DNA from: Candidatus Kuenenia stuttgartensis
GTDB taxonomy: Bacteria; Planctomycetota; Planctomycetia; Planctomycetales; Planctomycetaceae
DNA: 64,000 bases
Reading direction: 5' to 3'
Assembly: GCA_945904015.1 (NCBI GenBank)
Contig: CAMDPK010000001.1
Coordinates: 1-64,000, forward strand
Position 1 is the stretch's first letter, and each line of letters starts with the position of its first letter. A program made the position numbers and the translations under genes. Of the stretch, positions 39,376 to 48,444 are shown one piece after another. Below the pieces are notes generated by a model. That model did not search any database and was not told the DNA's origin. It worked only from the letters and a program-made list of their open reading frames with translations.

Positions 39376-39503
39376 ACGTAGCCGCCTCGCTCCCGCGAGG
39401 CGGAGCCAATGCCAGAAGCTCAGCCATTCACGGCACAGCCCAATTGACTTGATTGGGTGCCAACTCGACGTTGCTCTGCCTCGCAGGAGCGAGGCAGCTA
39501 CGT
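39376..39503. repeat. palindromic element, CGTAGCCGCCTCGC type
   Basis: The arms 39376-39401 and 39478-39503 are inverted with a few mismatches and share GTAGC, GCCTCGC and GCGAGGC. A smaller hairpin (CCCAATT..GATTGGG) lies between. It separates the convergent TolC-like and DUF1501 genes. Confidence 0.85.
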
Positions 39504-39506
39504 TGA

Positions 39507-40958
39507 TCACGCCAGAATTTCGCGGACCACTCGGCACTCCCGTTTGGCGGTCAGAGTTTGTTCTTGCCCATTGTGGATGTAGGCCAGCTTGGAATGATCC
39601 AGGCCGAACTGATGCAGCAGCGTGGCTTGGAAATCGTTGGCCGTGACGATGTCTTTGACCGCGCGGTGGCCGAACTCGTCGGTCTCGCCGAAGGTCATTC
39701 CGGACTTGATGCCTCCGCCGGCGAGCCACGTCGAAAAGCCTTGGCCGTTGTGGTCTCGACCGCAGGTCGCGGGATCGCCTTCGGTCACTGGTAGCCGCCC
39801 GATCTCGCCGCCCCAATGCACGATCGTACTGTCGAGCAGCCCACGCCGTTTGAGGTCCGTGACCAGCGCGGCAGCCGGCTGATCGGTCCTTTTACAGATC
39901 GCGGGAAGCGCGGTTCGAATGCCGGTGTGAGTGTCCCACGGCTGACCACCCAAGAAGAGCTGCACGAAGCGAACGCCACGCTCCACCAATCGCCGAGCGA
40001 TCAAGCAGCGTGCGCCGTACTCGCGTGTTTCGTCTTTGTCTAATCCGTAGAGCTTTTGCGTTTCTTCAGTCTCTTGCGACAGGTCGAGAGCTTCTTTCGC
40101 CGCCGTCTGCATGCGCGCGGCCAACTCATACGATTGGATGCGAGCTTCGAGGTCCGCCTCGCCCGGATGCAATTCGAGATGCCGGCGATTCAAGGCTCGC
40201 AGCAAGTCGAGATTCTGAGCCTGCAACGTCCCCTTGAGATGCGGCGGCGGATCGAGGTTGAGAATCCGCGGCTCCTGAGCACGCAGCACCGTCCCTTGAA
40301 ACAGCGGCGGCATGAACCCGTTCGACCAATTCAGCACGCCGTCCACCGGATGCCCACCGGGATCGCTGAGCACCATGTACGCCGGCAGGCTTTGGCTTTC
40401 GCTGCCGAGCGCGTACGTCAGCCACGCTCCGAGAGTCGGCCGTCCGGTCACGGCCGGGATGCCCGCTTGCCAGTAGCGGATCGAAACCTCGTGTCCGTTG
40501 TGCCCGGAGTGCATCGAGCGAATCACGCACAAGTCATCGACGACCCGCGCGGTGTGAGGCAGCAGTTCTGAGACTTCGGTCCCGCAGTCGCCGTGCTTCG
40601 CGAAACTCCACGGTGAGCCGAACAACTTTTTGCTGGCTCGATTCACGAAACTGTAAATGACCTCGCCGGGGTAATCGGTCCCGTTGAACTTGGTTAGCTC
40701 CGGTTTCGGATCGAGCAAATCCATGTGCGCCGGCCCGCCGTGCATGAACAGCGAGATCATCGCCCGCGCCTTCGCTTCGCCCGCCGGCTGTTTCGGTTTC
40801 AAGTCGAAGGACTGCGGCTTGAGCTTCACCGTCGGCGGGACGGCCAGCAGATTCTCTTGGTTCAGCAACCATGCCAGCGCAACCCCGCCGATGCCAAGCG
40901 TTCCCTTTGCGAGCAGTTCGCGTCGTGTGGGTCGAAGACTGTCGAAGTTGTCGGGCAT
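39507..40958 (-). CDS. DUF1501 family protein, Tat-exported
   Basis: 483 residues from ATG 40958, with GAGGA six bases before; the start at 40979 would overlap the cytochrome stop by 11 bases. Twin-arginine signal PTRRELLAKGTLGIGGVALAW. Family phrases are AMISLFMHGGPAHMDLLDPKP, HGDCGTEVSELLPHTA, WGGEIGRLPVTEG and GRDHNGQGFSTWLAGGG. The C-terminus has DFQATLLHQFGLDHSKLAYIHNG. It is closest in layout to the gene at 13777. It is the second gene of a PSCyt1/DUF1501 operon. Confidence 0.92.
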   Translation of the reverse strand: MPDNFDSLRPTRRELLAKGTLGIGGVALAWLLNQENLLAVPPTVKLKPQSFDLKPKQPAGEAKARAMISLFMHGGPAHMDLLDPKPELTKFNGTDYPGEVIYSFVNRASKKLFGSPWSFAKHGDCGTEVSELLPHTARVVDDLCVIRSMHSGHNGHEVSIRYWQAGIPAVTGRPTLGAWLTYALGSESQSLPAYMVLSDPGGHPVDGVLNWSNGFMPPLFQGTVLRAQEPRILNLDPPPHLKGTLQAQNLDLLRALNRRHLELHPGEADLEARIQSYELAARMQTAAKEALDLSQETEETQKLYGLDKDETREYGARCLIARRLVERGVRFVQLFLGGQPWDTHTGIRTALPAICKRTDQPAAALVTDLKRRGLLDSTIVHWGGEIGRLPVTEGDPATCGRDHNGQGFSTWLAGGGIKSGMTFGETDEFGHRAVKDIVTANDFQATLLHQFGLDHSKLAYIHNGQEQTLTAKRECRVVREILA

Positions 40959-40968
40959 CGTTGATTCC

Positions 40969-43900
40969 TCAATCGACATACAAGAATTCATTCGAGGTGA
41001 GCAGAGCTTGGCAGAGATCAGTCAGTGCCTGTAATTCAGGATCGGCATTGGCTGGTGTTTCGGTCAGCGTCGCGAACTGTTGCCGGAAGAATCCGCACAC
41101 GGCGGCGAACTCGGTGGACGTGATCGGGCGGTGATACGCGATCTGCCACACAGCGGCGATTTGATTCACCAGCGCTGGCGGAGTCGGGCCGGGGAAGCTT
41201 TTATCAGCGGCCCACGCGATTTCTTTGCCGTCGGCGGCTTTCAGTTTGATCGTGATCGACCACGCGAAGGAATCAGACGTGACCGACTCGCGGCAATCGG
41301 TGATGAAATCGAGCGTGTCGCCCGGTTGCACTTCGATCGCGGCGATGTTGGCATCGACGGCTTTGTGCTCGGCGATCCACTCGCCCGCGAGGCCGCTGCG
41401 GCTGGAGACGACTCGGCTGCGAACGCCATCGCCGTTTTCGCTCGGATGATGCACACTGCCGGAGATTGAGACCGTTCCAGCCAGCGGTGAGGTCCAGCGG
41501 CGAATCGTGGCGTGTTGTTGATCGTTGCCAGTGTGGCCTCCGGCCGCATTCAAGAACGAAAAGCCAATCGCAGGATCGGGAACGACCGGGCCACCTTGCC
41601 ATTGCGAGCCGGTCCAGTGTGCGAACTTGGTGAACGACTTCGTCCGTTTCGTCGAGTCATCGAATTCACCGTAGCCGATCCGCCAGAGATCGCCGGGACG
41701 GATCGGCAGCAAGCTGGGATCAGGCTCAAACGACAGCGGCTTCGAGGTCATCGTCGCCGCTTCCAGACGAACTCGCGCGGCCAGCGAACCGGCTTGCTTC
41801 AAAGCGAACTCGCTGTTCATCAGCATCAGCGACTGCGTGGCGACGGTCGATGCCGGGCGCTTGTCGCAGTTACATTCCATGACCGGAGCGTCGAACGCGC
41901 GCATCAGAGTTTCCGGTTTGCTGCGTTTCTGTTGGACGTAGACACTGCGACGTGACATATCGTTGACGATGACCTGACCGACGAAGTCTTCAACGACCGC
42001 GACCGGCTTGCCGAACATCGCGTTCGACAACGCCCCGCTGGCCGCGAGCACTCGATCGCGCATGACCTCGGCCTCCAACCGCCGCACGCTCATGCGGCCG
42101 AGTAGCAGGTTGCTCGGATCGACCGCGTCGAGTTCCGGCCGCCGAGCCGCCGATTGCCGGTAAACGGCCGAGGTCATCAGCAGGCGATGCAGGGTTTTGA
42201 AGGTTGAGAGTTGAAGGTTGAGGGTTGAGGGCAAAGCAACTTGCAGTTCACCCTCAACCCTCAACCCTCGACCCTCAACCAACTCCGCCGCCAGCCAGTC
42301 CAGCAATTCCACATGCGTCGGTCGTTCGCCGAGTTGACCAAAGTCGCCGGGCGTGCCGACCAGGCCGCGGCCGAAGTGGTGCATCCAGAGCCGATTTGCC
42401 AGCGCTCGTGGCAACAGCGGATCGCGGCCGCTGACGAGATGTTTCGCGAACGCCAAGCGACGGCCCGTCGAATTGATCGACCCGTCGTTGACCGGAAACT
42501 CGATGAGCTGACCGGGCGGAGTGGCAATCTCCAACATCGCGGCCTTGATGACCTCCTTCGGCTGGCGATGATCGCCGCGATGAAAGAGGTGCGTCGGCGG
42601 CGGCTCGCCATCTTCTTCCGCGAGACAGAACAAAAATTCTTCGACCAGCTTCTTCGACCGCATCTCGCCCATGCGTGTGTCGAAGCCTTTCAATTCGTCG
42701 GCCTCTTTCGGCAAGTACTGGTACAGCACGCCAGGCGAGATGTTGACGCTGGGTCGCTCCTTCAAAAGCTGCTGCTGCTCCGGCGAGCGTTTGTCACCGG
42801 GCGTGTTGTAGGCGTCACGCAACTTGCCGCGCAGTTCTTCGGGATGCTTGGCAAGTTCCAATTCGAGAGCCTTCGCCATGTACTCGGTTTGCTTCGAGTT
42901 CTTCTCGGCCGCGACTTTCGCAACCTCGGCTTCAATCGCGGCTGATGCCGTGCGATCGGCGTCGGTGTAGAGCGTCTTCAACCGGCCCTGCCAGCGTTTC
43001 CAATTCAACGACGGCTCGAAGATCGCCCGTAACCGGTAGTAGTCGACCTGCGAGATCGGGTCGTAGCGATGATCGTGACACTGAGCACATCCGACCGTCA
43101 GGCTCAACAGGGATGAACTGACCATCTTCAGCGTTTCAGCCATCACCGCGTTCTTCGCCAAGTCTTGATCGACGGAGCCGTCGCCAGTGCCGTCGGACAC
43201 CATGCGGAGGAATCCAGTGGCCGTCAGCCGGTCGATGTCGGTCGGCGACAGATTCGCGAACTTGCCGTTGAGGAATTCGTCGCCGGCCAATTGCTCGACG
43301 ATGAACTCGTCGATCGGTTTGTCGTCGTTGAGTGCGCGAATCACCCAGTCGCGATACTTGTACGCCCACGGCCGATCAACGTCCGCGTTCGAGTAGCCGT
43401 CCGAGTCGGCGTACCCTGCTGCGTCCAACCAGTGCCGTCCCCAACGCTCGCCGTAATGCGGCGACGCCAGCAAGCGGTCGATCACGCGCTCGTAGGCGTC
43501 GGGTTCGTTGTCGTTGACGAAGTCTGCCACTTCGTCGCGCGACGGCGGCAGACCGAGCAGATCGAAGTACGCTCGCTTGATCAACGTCGTCTTGTCCGCT
43601 TCGGGGCCGAACGAGAGGCCGCGTTCCTGGAGCTTCGCGAGGATGAAGCGGTCGATGGGTGTGCGAATTTCAAATTTCAGATTTGAGATTTCAGATTTGA
43701 GGTCTGAGTTCTGAGATTTCAAATCTGGGATCGGCAGCGCTGGTCGAGCGAGTGGTCGAAATGCCCAGAACGAGCGTTCTTCGTCGGTGATTCCCAGCCC
43801 CTTGCCGATCTCGGCTGGTTCGGCGCGAGCGGTCTTCGCGCCGGCTGCAATCCACTTTTCGAGCACCTCGATCTCGCGCGCCGAGACCTTTTCCTGCCCC

Positions 43901-44187
43901 GGCGGCATCTCGCCCGCCTTGATGCGTCGCAAAAACAAACTCGCGTCCGGCTTGCCCGCTTCGATCGCGGTGCCCGACTCACCCCCTTTGACCATCAGCC
44001 GCACCAGACGCAGGTCGAGCTTGCCCTTCAGCTCCTCTTCCGCGCCGTGACAGTCAAAACAGTGCGCCTTCAAGATCGGCCGCACATGAGTTTCAAACGT
44101 CAGTTCCTGGCCGCGACTCGACTGGCCCGCGAGCAACATCGCGGCGATCACGAGACTCCAGTGACACACGGAGCGCAAAGCACGCAT
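40969..44187 (-). CDS. PSCyt1/DUF1549/DUF1553 cytochrome-like protein
   Basis: 1072 residues from ATG 44187 (GAGG eight bases before). The signal peptide (MRALRSVCHWSLVIAAMLLAG) contains the phrase HWSLVI that also arises from the short repeat at 4311. The haem motif is CFDCH (43-47). A linker rich in DLKSQNSDLKSEISNLKFEI (43665-43727) leads to DUF1549 (PIDRFILAKLQERGLSFG; HYGERWGRHWLDAAGYADSDG). The second haem motif lies in CAQCHDHRYDPIS near residue 366. DUF1553 (RALANRLWMHHFGRGLVGTPGDFG) is interrupted by an in-frame repeat at 42202. An extra beta-sandwich domain (SPLAGTVSISGSVHHPSENGDG ...) sits before the C-terminus. It is co-transcribed with the DUF1501 gene. Confidence 0.92.
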   Translation of the reverse strand: MRALRSVCHWSLVIAAMLLAGQSSRGQELTFETHVRPILKAHCFDCHGAEEELKGKLDLRLVRLMVKGGESGTAIEAGKPDASLFLRRIKAGEMPPGQEKVSAREIEVLEKWIAAGAKTARAEPAEIGKGLGITDEERSFWAFRPLARPALPIPDLKSQNSDLKSEISNLKFEIRTPIDRFILAKLQERGLSFGPEADKTTLIKRAYFDLLGLPPSRDEVADFVNDNEPDAYERVIDRLLASPHYGERWGRHWLDAAGYADSDGYSNADVDRPWAYKYRDWVIRALNDDKPIDEFIVEQLAGDEFLNGKFANLSPTDIDRLTATGFLRMVSDGTGDGSVDQDLAKNAVMAETLKMVSSSLLSLTVGCAQCHDHRYDPISQVDYYRLRAIFEPSLNWKRWQGRLKTLYTDADRTASAAIEAEVAKVAAEKNSKQTEYMAKALELELAKHPEELRGKLRDAYNTPGDKRSPEQQQLLKERPSVNISPGVLYQYLPKEADELKGFDTRMGEMRSKKLVEEFLFCLAEEDGEPPPTHLFHRGDHRQPKEVIKAAMLEIATPPGQLIEFPVNDGSINSTGRRLAFAKHLVSGRDPLLPRALANRLWMHHFGRGLVGTPGDFGQLGERPTHVELLDWLAAELVEGRGLRVEGELQVALPSTLNLQLSTFKTLHRLLMTSAVYRQSAARRPELDAVDPSNLLLGRMSVRRLEAEVMRDRVLAASGALSNAMFGKPVAVVEDFVGQVIVNDMSRRSVYVQQKRSKPETLMRAFDAPVMECNCDKRPASTVATQSLMLMNSEFALKQAGSLAARVRLEAATMTSKPLSFEPDPSLLPIRPGDLWRIGYGEFDDSTKRTKSFTKFAHWTGSQWQGGPVVPDPAIGFSFLNAAGGHTGNDQQHATIRRWTSPLAGTVSISGSVHHPSENGDGVRSRVVSSRSGLAGEWIAEHKAVDANIAAIEVQPGDTLDFITDCRESVTSDSFAWSITIKLKAADGKEIAWAADKSFPGPTPPALVNQIAAVWQIAYHRPITSTEFAAVCGFFRQQFATLTETPANADPELQALTDLCQALLTSNEFLYVD
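42202..42280. repeat. tandem and inverted repeat in the PSCyt1 gene (GGGTTGA units)
   Basis: Left block 42202-42231 has about four copies of GGTTGAG(GG), and right block 42249-42280 has four copies of CCTCAACC, inverted. It is translated in frame (VEGELQVALPSTLNLQLSTF) within the DUF1553 domain. Confidence 0.8.
43665..43727. repeat. AT-rich tandem repeat in PSCyt1 linker (TTTGAGATTTCAGA units)
   Basis: Several 7-8 base units (ATTTCAA, ATTTGAG, ATTTCAG) occur in both orientations. It is translated in frame as a heptad-like SQNSDLKSEISNLKFEI linker just before the PIDRF start of DUF1549. The composition is far more AT-rich than its surroundings. Confidence 0.8.
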
Positions 44188-44313
44188 GAGGGCAACCTCG
44201 AACAGCGTTTCGGTGGGAGCCGGAATGTCGGCCAGTGGGCGGGAGACATCCTGCGACGTCGCGAGCATTCTGCACGAGTCAGCGTCCCAACTCAACCGCG
44301 AACTGCCAAACCA

Positions 44314-45102
44314 TCAGCTTGGAATCGGCCACGCCATTCCCGCCGAGAAGCCGCCATCGACGCGCACAACTTGGCCAGTCATGAAGGCGGACGCCTCGGA
44401 GGCCAGAAAGATTGCGGCTCCAACCATGTCTTCGACCTCGCCCAGCCGGCCGAGCGGTGCGTTGGCTTGGCCCCACGCGAGCATCGTCGGATCGGACCAC
44501 AGCTTGCGAGTCAGATCGGTCAGGATGAATCCCGGCGCGAGTGCGTTGACTCGCACGCCACGCGGCCCCCATTCGGTCGCGAGGCCGCGCGACATCGCCG
44601 AGATACCGAACTTCGTCATCGCGTACGGCGTCACGTTCTTCAGCGGCGAGAAAGTGTTGAGCGAGTCGATGTGAATCTGCGAGCCGGATTTTTGAGCGAG
44701 CATCACCTTGCCGACCTCAACTGCCATCCAGAACGCACCACGCAAGTTGACATCGATGATGAAGTCGAACTCTTCTTCCGTGTAGGTCTCAGCCGGCTTG
44801 CGCTTGTTGACTCCGGCGACATTCAGCAGCACGTCGATGCGGCCGAACTGATCGGTGACTTGCTTCACGCAGCGCTCGATGTCCGCTTTCTTGGCGGCAT
44901 CGCAAACGACCGGCAAGACTGGATTCGACGGCGAACCGATCTCGGCGGCGGTTGCTTCCAGCGTGCTGACTTCGCGACCGGTGATGATGACTTTGGCTCC
45001 GCGCGCGGCAAAGCCGGCGGCCAAAGCTTTGCCGATTCCGCGACTGCCTCCGGAAACGAGCGTGACTTTGTCTGCGACGGAAAACAACGAGTCGGCGGTC
45101 AT
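44314..45102 (-). CDS. short-chain dehydrogenase/reductase
   Basis: 262 residues from ATG 45102, after AAGGA. Classical SDR: Gly-rich nucleotide loop VSGGSRGIGKA (residues about 17-27), NVAGVNKRKP for NAAG, catalytic Ser in HIDSLNTF, YAMTK for YxxxK, and NALAPGFILTDL. The pattern (VDGGFSAGMAWP end) resembles gluconate 5-dehydrogenase and 2-deoxygluconate 3-dehydrogenase types, but the substrate cannot be assigned. It is flanked by PSCyt1 (downstream) and MscS (upstream), with no operon evident. Confidence 0.85.
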   Translation of the reverse strand: MTADSLFSVADKVTLVSGGSRGIGKALAAGFAARGAKVIITGREVSTLEATAAEIGSPSNPVLPVVCDAAKKADIERCVKQVTDQFGRIDVLLNVAGVNKRKPAETYTEEEFDFIIDVNLRGAFWMAVEVGKVMLAQKSGSQIHIDSLNTFSPLKNVTPYAMTKFGISAMSRGLATEWGPRGVRVNALAPGFILTDLTRKLWSDPTMLAWGQANAPLGRLGEVEDMVGAAIFLASEASAFMTGQVVRVDGGFSAGMAWPIPS

Positions 45103-45123
45103 GGGGTGTTCCTTGAGATCATC

Positions 45124-45194
45124 AGCCGGCACGCGCTAGCGTCCGGTTAACGAGAACGAGATCGTCGATAACCGGACGCTAGCGCGTTCCGGCT
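45124..45194. repeat. palindromic element, AGCCGGAACGCG type
   Basis: 26-base arms (45124-45149, 45169-45194) are inverted with one mismatch around a 19-base spacer. The arm sequence is nearly the same as in 21266-21331, 24 kb away. It lies between mscS and the SDR gene. Confidence 0.92.
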
Positions 45195-45205
45195 CATGGA
45201 GGGAT

Positions 45206-46867
45206 TCATTTCGGCGGTGTTGGGATCGCTCGGATCGTGTGGTAGGCGAAGTCGATGTTTTCGGACTTCTGGATCGCTCGCAGAATCTGGGTGTTGATTC
45301 GGTCTTGGATCGTCGGCCGCTGACGCGGGTGAACCAAAAAACGCAGCGTCAGGTCGATGCCGTTGGAGGCCGCCCAAGTGCGGACGACAGGATCGGTCGA
45401 GTCGGCATGAATCGACAACTCCGACGACATTCGCTGGATTTGAGCGAACGCGAGTGCGGCAGTCTGTTTGATCTCTGGCTCGTCGAGCGCGATGTTCTGC
45501 AACAGATCGCGAGCTTTCTCCCAGTCGCTTTCGTAGGTCACGGTGTAGACCATCGAGCACCAGATGTACGGAAACCCGCGCGTGTAGTTGACCAGCGGTT
45601 GCTTGAAGACTTGATTGTTCATCAGCACGACGAGTCCGCCGGTCAAGCTGCCGCTGATCGTTGCGGAATCTGCCAGCGGAGCACACTGCAGCAACGTCGT
45701 GTGTGTGAACGTGATGTCCACGACCTCGCCCTGCTGCTCGCCGATCGTGACCCAGTCGCCGTTGCGATAGCCGCGTGCTCCCTTGATGAAGAACCACGCG
45801 GCAAAGCTGGCGACCAGTTCTTGCAGAGCGATCGCCAGTCCAGCGACCGACAGGCCGAGCAGAGTCAGCAGGTTCTGGTACTGGTCAGCGAAGACGAAGA
45901 CCAAGCCGACGACGGTGGCGAGCGCCGTCAGCAACGACAGCACTTTGTTGAGGTAGTATCGTCGCTGCGGATCGCTGACTCGGCGATTGACGGCGATTCG
46001 CAGCACCAGCATCGCCAGCAGGACAGCCGCAAAGGTGATCACCAGCCGCAACACATGCTGCCACCAGCGGCCAAGTTCGCGCTCTTCGTTCAGAGCCTGC
46101 GATTCCTTGGCCTTGGCGGTTGCCTCGGCCATCAGCATGGCTTCGCGCCGTGCCAGAATCTGATCGGAAAGCTCGCGGCTTTCATCCGTGAGTTGTTGAC
46201 GCTCGGACCACAGGTTCTTTTTCAAATCCTCCGACAAGCCGCCCTGCATCGACAGCTTCTTCTGAACCAAATCGCTTTCCTTGCGGACGACGTTGAGCCG
46301 AGCTTGCAGCAACCCGACTTCCTTGCGCAACGATACGGCGATCTGTTTGGCGAGGTCCGCTTCCTCGCGAGCGTTTTTGGCTTGCTCGAGTTTCTTGAAG
46401 ACCGCGTCGAAAGGAAGCGACGCATCTTTGTCCGAAGTCTCGGCGGCATCACGTTGTCGAAGTTCATCCTCGCGCTGAGTGAGTTCCAGCGCCTCTTGAG
46501 CCTGATCGGCAAGTTGTTTGGCCGATTCCAACTCAGCTTGGGCTTCCTGATGCTCCTCGATCGCAGTTTTGACTTCGGCTTCGGCTTTCTCTTTGGCGGC
46601 CGCGTCATCGCCGGCATTCGCCTCGATGAGCCGGCCCTTGGCTTCTTCAACGGCTTTCGCGGCGGCGACGACGGCTTCTTCGGCTTGATCTCGTTCGAGC
46701 AGTCGGCGAGCCAACTCACGTTCGGCTTTGACGAGCGACGGCTCGGCCTTCTCTGGCGTGGATTCCGCCTTCAGGGATGTCGGCTCCGCTGGCTCACGCT
46801 CCTGTGCGGCAAACGACGATGCGGCGATCAACCACAAACAGAGACCAACCAATTCTCGTCGCCACAT
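45206..46867 (-). CDS. MscS-family mechanosensitive channel with coiled-coil domain
   Basis: 553 residues. ATG 46867 follows GGAGG; a TTG three bases upstream is also possible. The signal peptide (MWRRELVGLCLWLIAASSFA) is followed by about 230 residues of highly charged coiled coil (ELARRLLERDQAEEAVVAAAKAVEEAKGRL ...), which would lie in the periplasm. The membrane part has helices near HVLRLVITFAAVLLAMLVLRIAV, VLSLLTALATVVGLVFVFA and the pore-lining LLTLLGLSVAGLAIALQELVASFAAW. The MscS beta domain is GDWVTIGEQQGEVVDITFTHTTL. It would act in osmotic shock release or related sensing. The long coiled coil puts it with large MscS members rather than plain MscS. Confidence 0.87.
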   Translation of the reverse strand: MWRRELVGLCLWLIAASSFAAQEREPAEPTSLKAESTPEKAEPSLVKAERELARRLLERDQAEEAVVAAAKAVEEAKGRLIEANAGDDAAAKEKAEAEVKTAIEEHQEAQAELESAKQLADQAQEALELTQREDELRQRDAAETSDKDASLPFDAVFKKLEQAKNAREEADLAKQIAVSLRKEVGLLQARLNVVRKESDLVQKKLSMQGGLSEDLKKNLWSERQQLTDESRELSDQILARREAMLMAEATAKAKESQALNEERELGRWWQHVLRLVITFAAVLLAMLVLRIAVNRRVSDPQRRYYLNKVLSLLTALATVVGLVFVFADQYQNLLTLLGLSVAGLAIALQELVASFAAWFFIKGARGYRNGDWVTIGEQQGEVVDITFTHTTLLQCAPLADSATISGSLTGGLVVLMNNQVFKQPLVNYTRGFPYIWCSMVYTVTYESDWEKARDLLQNIALDEPEIKQTAALAFAQIQRMSSELSIHADSTDPVVRTWAASNGIDLTLRFLVHPRQRPTIQDRINTQILRAIQKSENIDFAYHTIRAIPTPPK

Positions 46868-46886
46868 CAAGACCTCCGTGTTCTGA

Positions 46887-46944
46887 CGTGGGGCAGGTTG
46901 TCAACCTGCCCGCCCTGAAGGGCAGGTTGACAACCTGCCCCACG
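46887..46944. repeat. palindromic element, CGTGGGGCA type, intergenic
   Basis: Perfect 25-base arms (46887-46911, 46920-46944) with an 8-base spacer. The arm matches those at 5231 and 18836 apart from the hairpin loop. It lies between gltA and mscS, ending one base before the gltA stop codon. Confidence 0.93.
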
Positions 46945-46945
46945 C

Positions 46946-48220
46946 CTAGCCGCGTTTTTCCAACGGCGCGAAGGCTCGCAGTGTCGCGCCGGTGTAGATT
47001 TGCCGGGGACGATTGATGCGGCTGGTCGTGTCGGCGTTTTGCTCACGCCAGTGAGCGATCCAGCCGGGCAGTCGGCCGATCGCGAACATGACCGTGAACA
47101 TGTTCGTCGGGATGCCCATCGCGCGGTAAATGATGCCGCTGTAGAAATCGACGTTCGGGTACAGCTTGCGTTCGATGAAGAATTCATCGTGCAGAGCGAC
47201 CTCTTCGAGCTTCTTGGCGATGTCCAACAGCGGATCGTTGATGCCAAGCTGGCCGAGCACCTCGTCGCAGGTCTTTTTGAGGATGATGGCCCGCGGGTCG
47301 AAGTTCTTGTAAACGCGATGACCGAAGCCCATCAGCTTGAAGCCGCTGTTTTTGTTCTTGGCCATGTCCACATACTTCTTGTAGTCGGATCCGTCGTTGC
47401 GAATCTGCTCCAGCATTTCGAGCACGCTTTGATTGGCTCCACCGTGCAGCGGTCCCCACAGTGCGCAGATGCCGGCCGAGATCGAGGCGTACAAATTCGC
47501 CTGGCTGCTGCCGACGATTCGCACGGTCGAGGTGCTGCAATTTTGCTCGTGATCGGCGTGCAGGATCAGCAGCTTGTTGAGCGCTCGGACCCAGACGTCG
47601 TTGACTTTGTACTCCTCGCACGGGATCGCGAACATCATGCGCAGAAAGTTCGCGCAGTACGACAGCTCGTTTTGCGGATAGATCGTCGGCTGTCCGGCCG
47701 ACTTCTTGTAGGCGTAGGCCGCGATCGTCTTGGTCTTGGCGAGCAGCCGGATAATGTCCTGATCGGGATCGTCGGGATCGACGTTCGGGTAAAAGGTCGA
47801 GAGCGAAGCCACCATCGACGACAGCACCGCCATCGGGTGCGCGGTTGGCGGAAAGCCTTCGTAGAACTTCTTCATGTCCTCGTGCAACATGCTGTGGCGC
47901 GTCAGCTTCTCTCGGAAGACGCCGAGCTGGTGCGGATTCGGCAGCTCGCCGTAGATCAGCAGGTGCGCGACTTCGACGAACGAAGCGTTGTCAGCCAGAT
48001 CGGCGATGTCGTAACCGCGATACCGCAGGATGCCCTCTTCGCCGTCGATGAAGCAGATCGAACTCTTGCACGCCCCGGTGTTGCCGTAACCGGAATCGAG
48101 CGTGATCGCGCCGCTCTTGGCTCGCAGAGTCGTAATGTCGATGCCGACCTCGCCCTCGCTGCCGACGACGACGGGCAGGTCGTATTCTTTCCCGTTCAAA
48201 ATCAACTTCGCGTTGTCCAT
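46946..48220 (-). CDS. gltA: citrate synthase (type II)
   Basis: 424 residues. It condenses oxaloacetate and acetyl-CoA to citrate, the entry step of the TCA cycle. The catalytic residues are in GPLHGGANQ (His, about residue 252), MGFGHRVYKNFDPRA (His, about 301) and NVDFYSG (Asp, about 360). The N-terminal beta part (SGYGNTGACKSSICFIDGEEGILRYRGYDI) and the length match the hexameric Gram-negative type. ATG 48220 follows GGAAG. It is divergent from the ABC-F gene. Confidence 0.95.
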   Translation of the reverse strand: MDNAKLILNGKEYDLPVVVGSEGEVGIDITTLRAKSGAITLDSGYGNTGACKSSICFIDGEEGILRYRGYDIADLADNASFVEVAHLLIYGELPNPHQLGVFREKLTRHSMLHEDMKKFYEGFPPTAHPMAVLSSMVASLSTFYPNVDPDDPDQDIIRLLAKTKTIAAYAYKKSAGQPTIYPQNELSYCANFLRMMFAIPCEEYKVNDVWVRALNKLLILHADHEQNCSTSTVRIVGSSQANLYASISAGICALWGPLHGGANQSVLEMLEQIRNDGSDYKKYVDMAKNKNSGFKLMGFGHRVYKNFDPRAIILKKTCDEVLGQLGINDPLLDIAKKLEEVALHDEFFIERKLYPNVDFYSGIIYRAMGIPTNMFTVMFAIGRLPGWIAHWREQNADTTSRINRPRQIYTGATLRAFAPLEKRG

Positions 48221-48444
48221 GAGTCTTCCGGATTCTTTCTCGTGGGGCTAATCAGGCGAGCGCAGCGTGTGAGCGGAACGGTTCCAATCGGCGGCATTGT
48301 TGTGCCCCGGACTCGATTTTCCAACCCGCGCCACGGAGGAATTCGCCGACAGATTGCGGGGGCACGGACTCCGAATCCACAACGGCTCGACGCTCCGCTA
48401 CAGTCCCGCCCTTTCCGATCATTTCTGGCGAGGGTTCGTGGCCG

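Noticed and set aside
45239-46918. Long plus-strand frame opposite the MscS gene
   Set aside because: It is the shadow of a recognisable channel gene, and the protein has no ribosome-binding site or domain.
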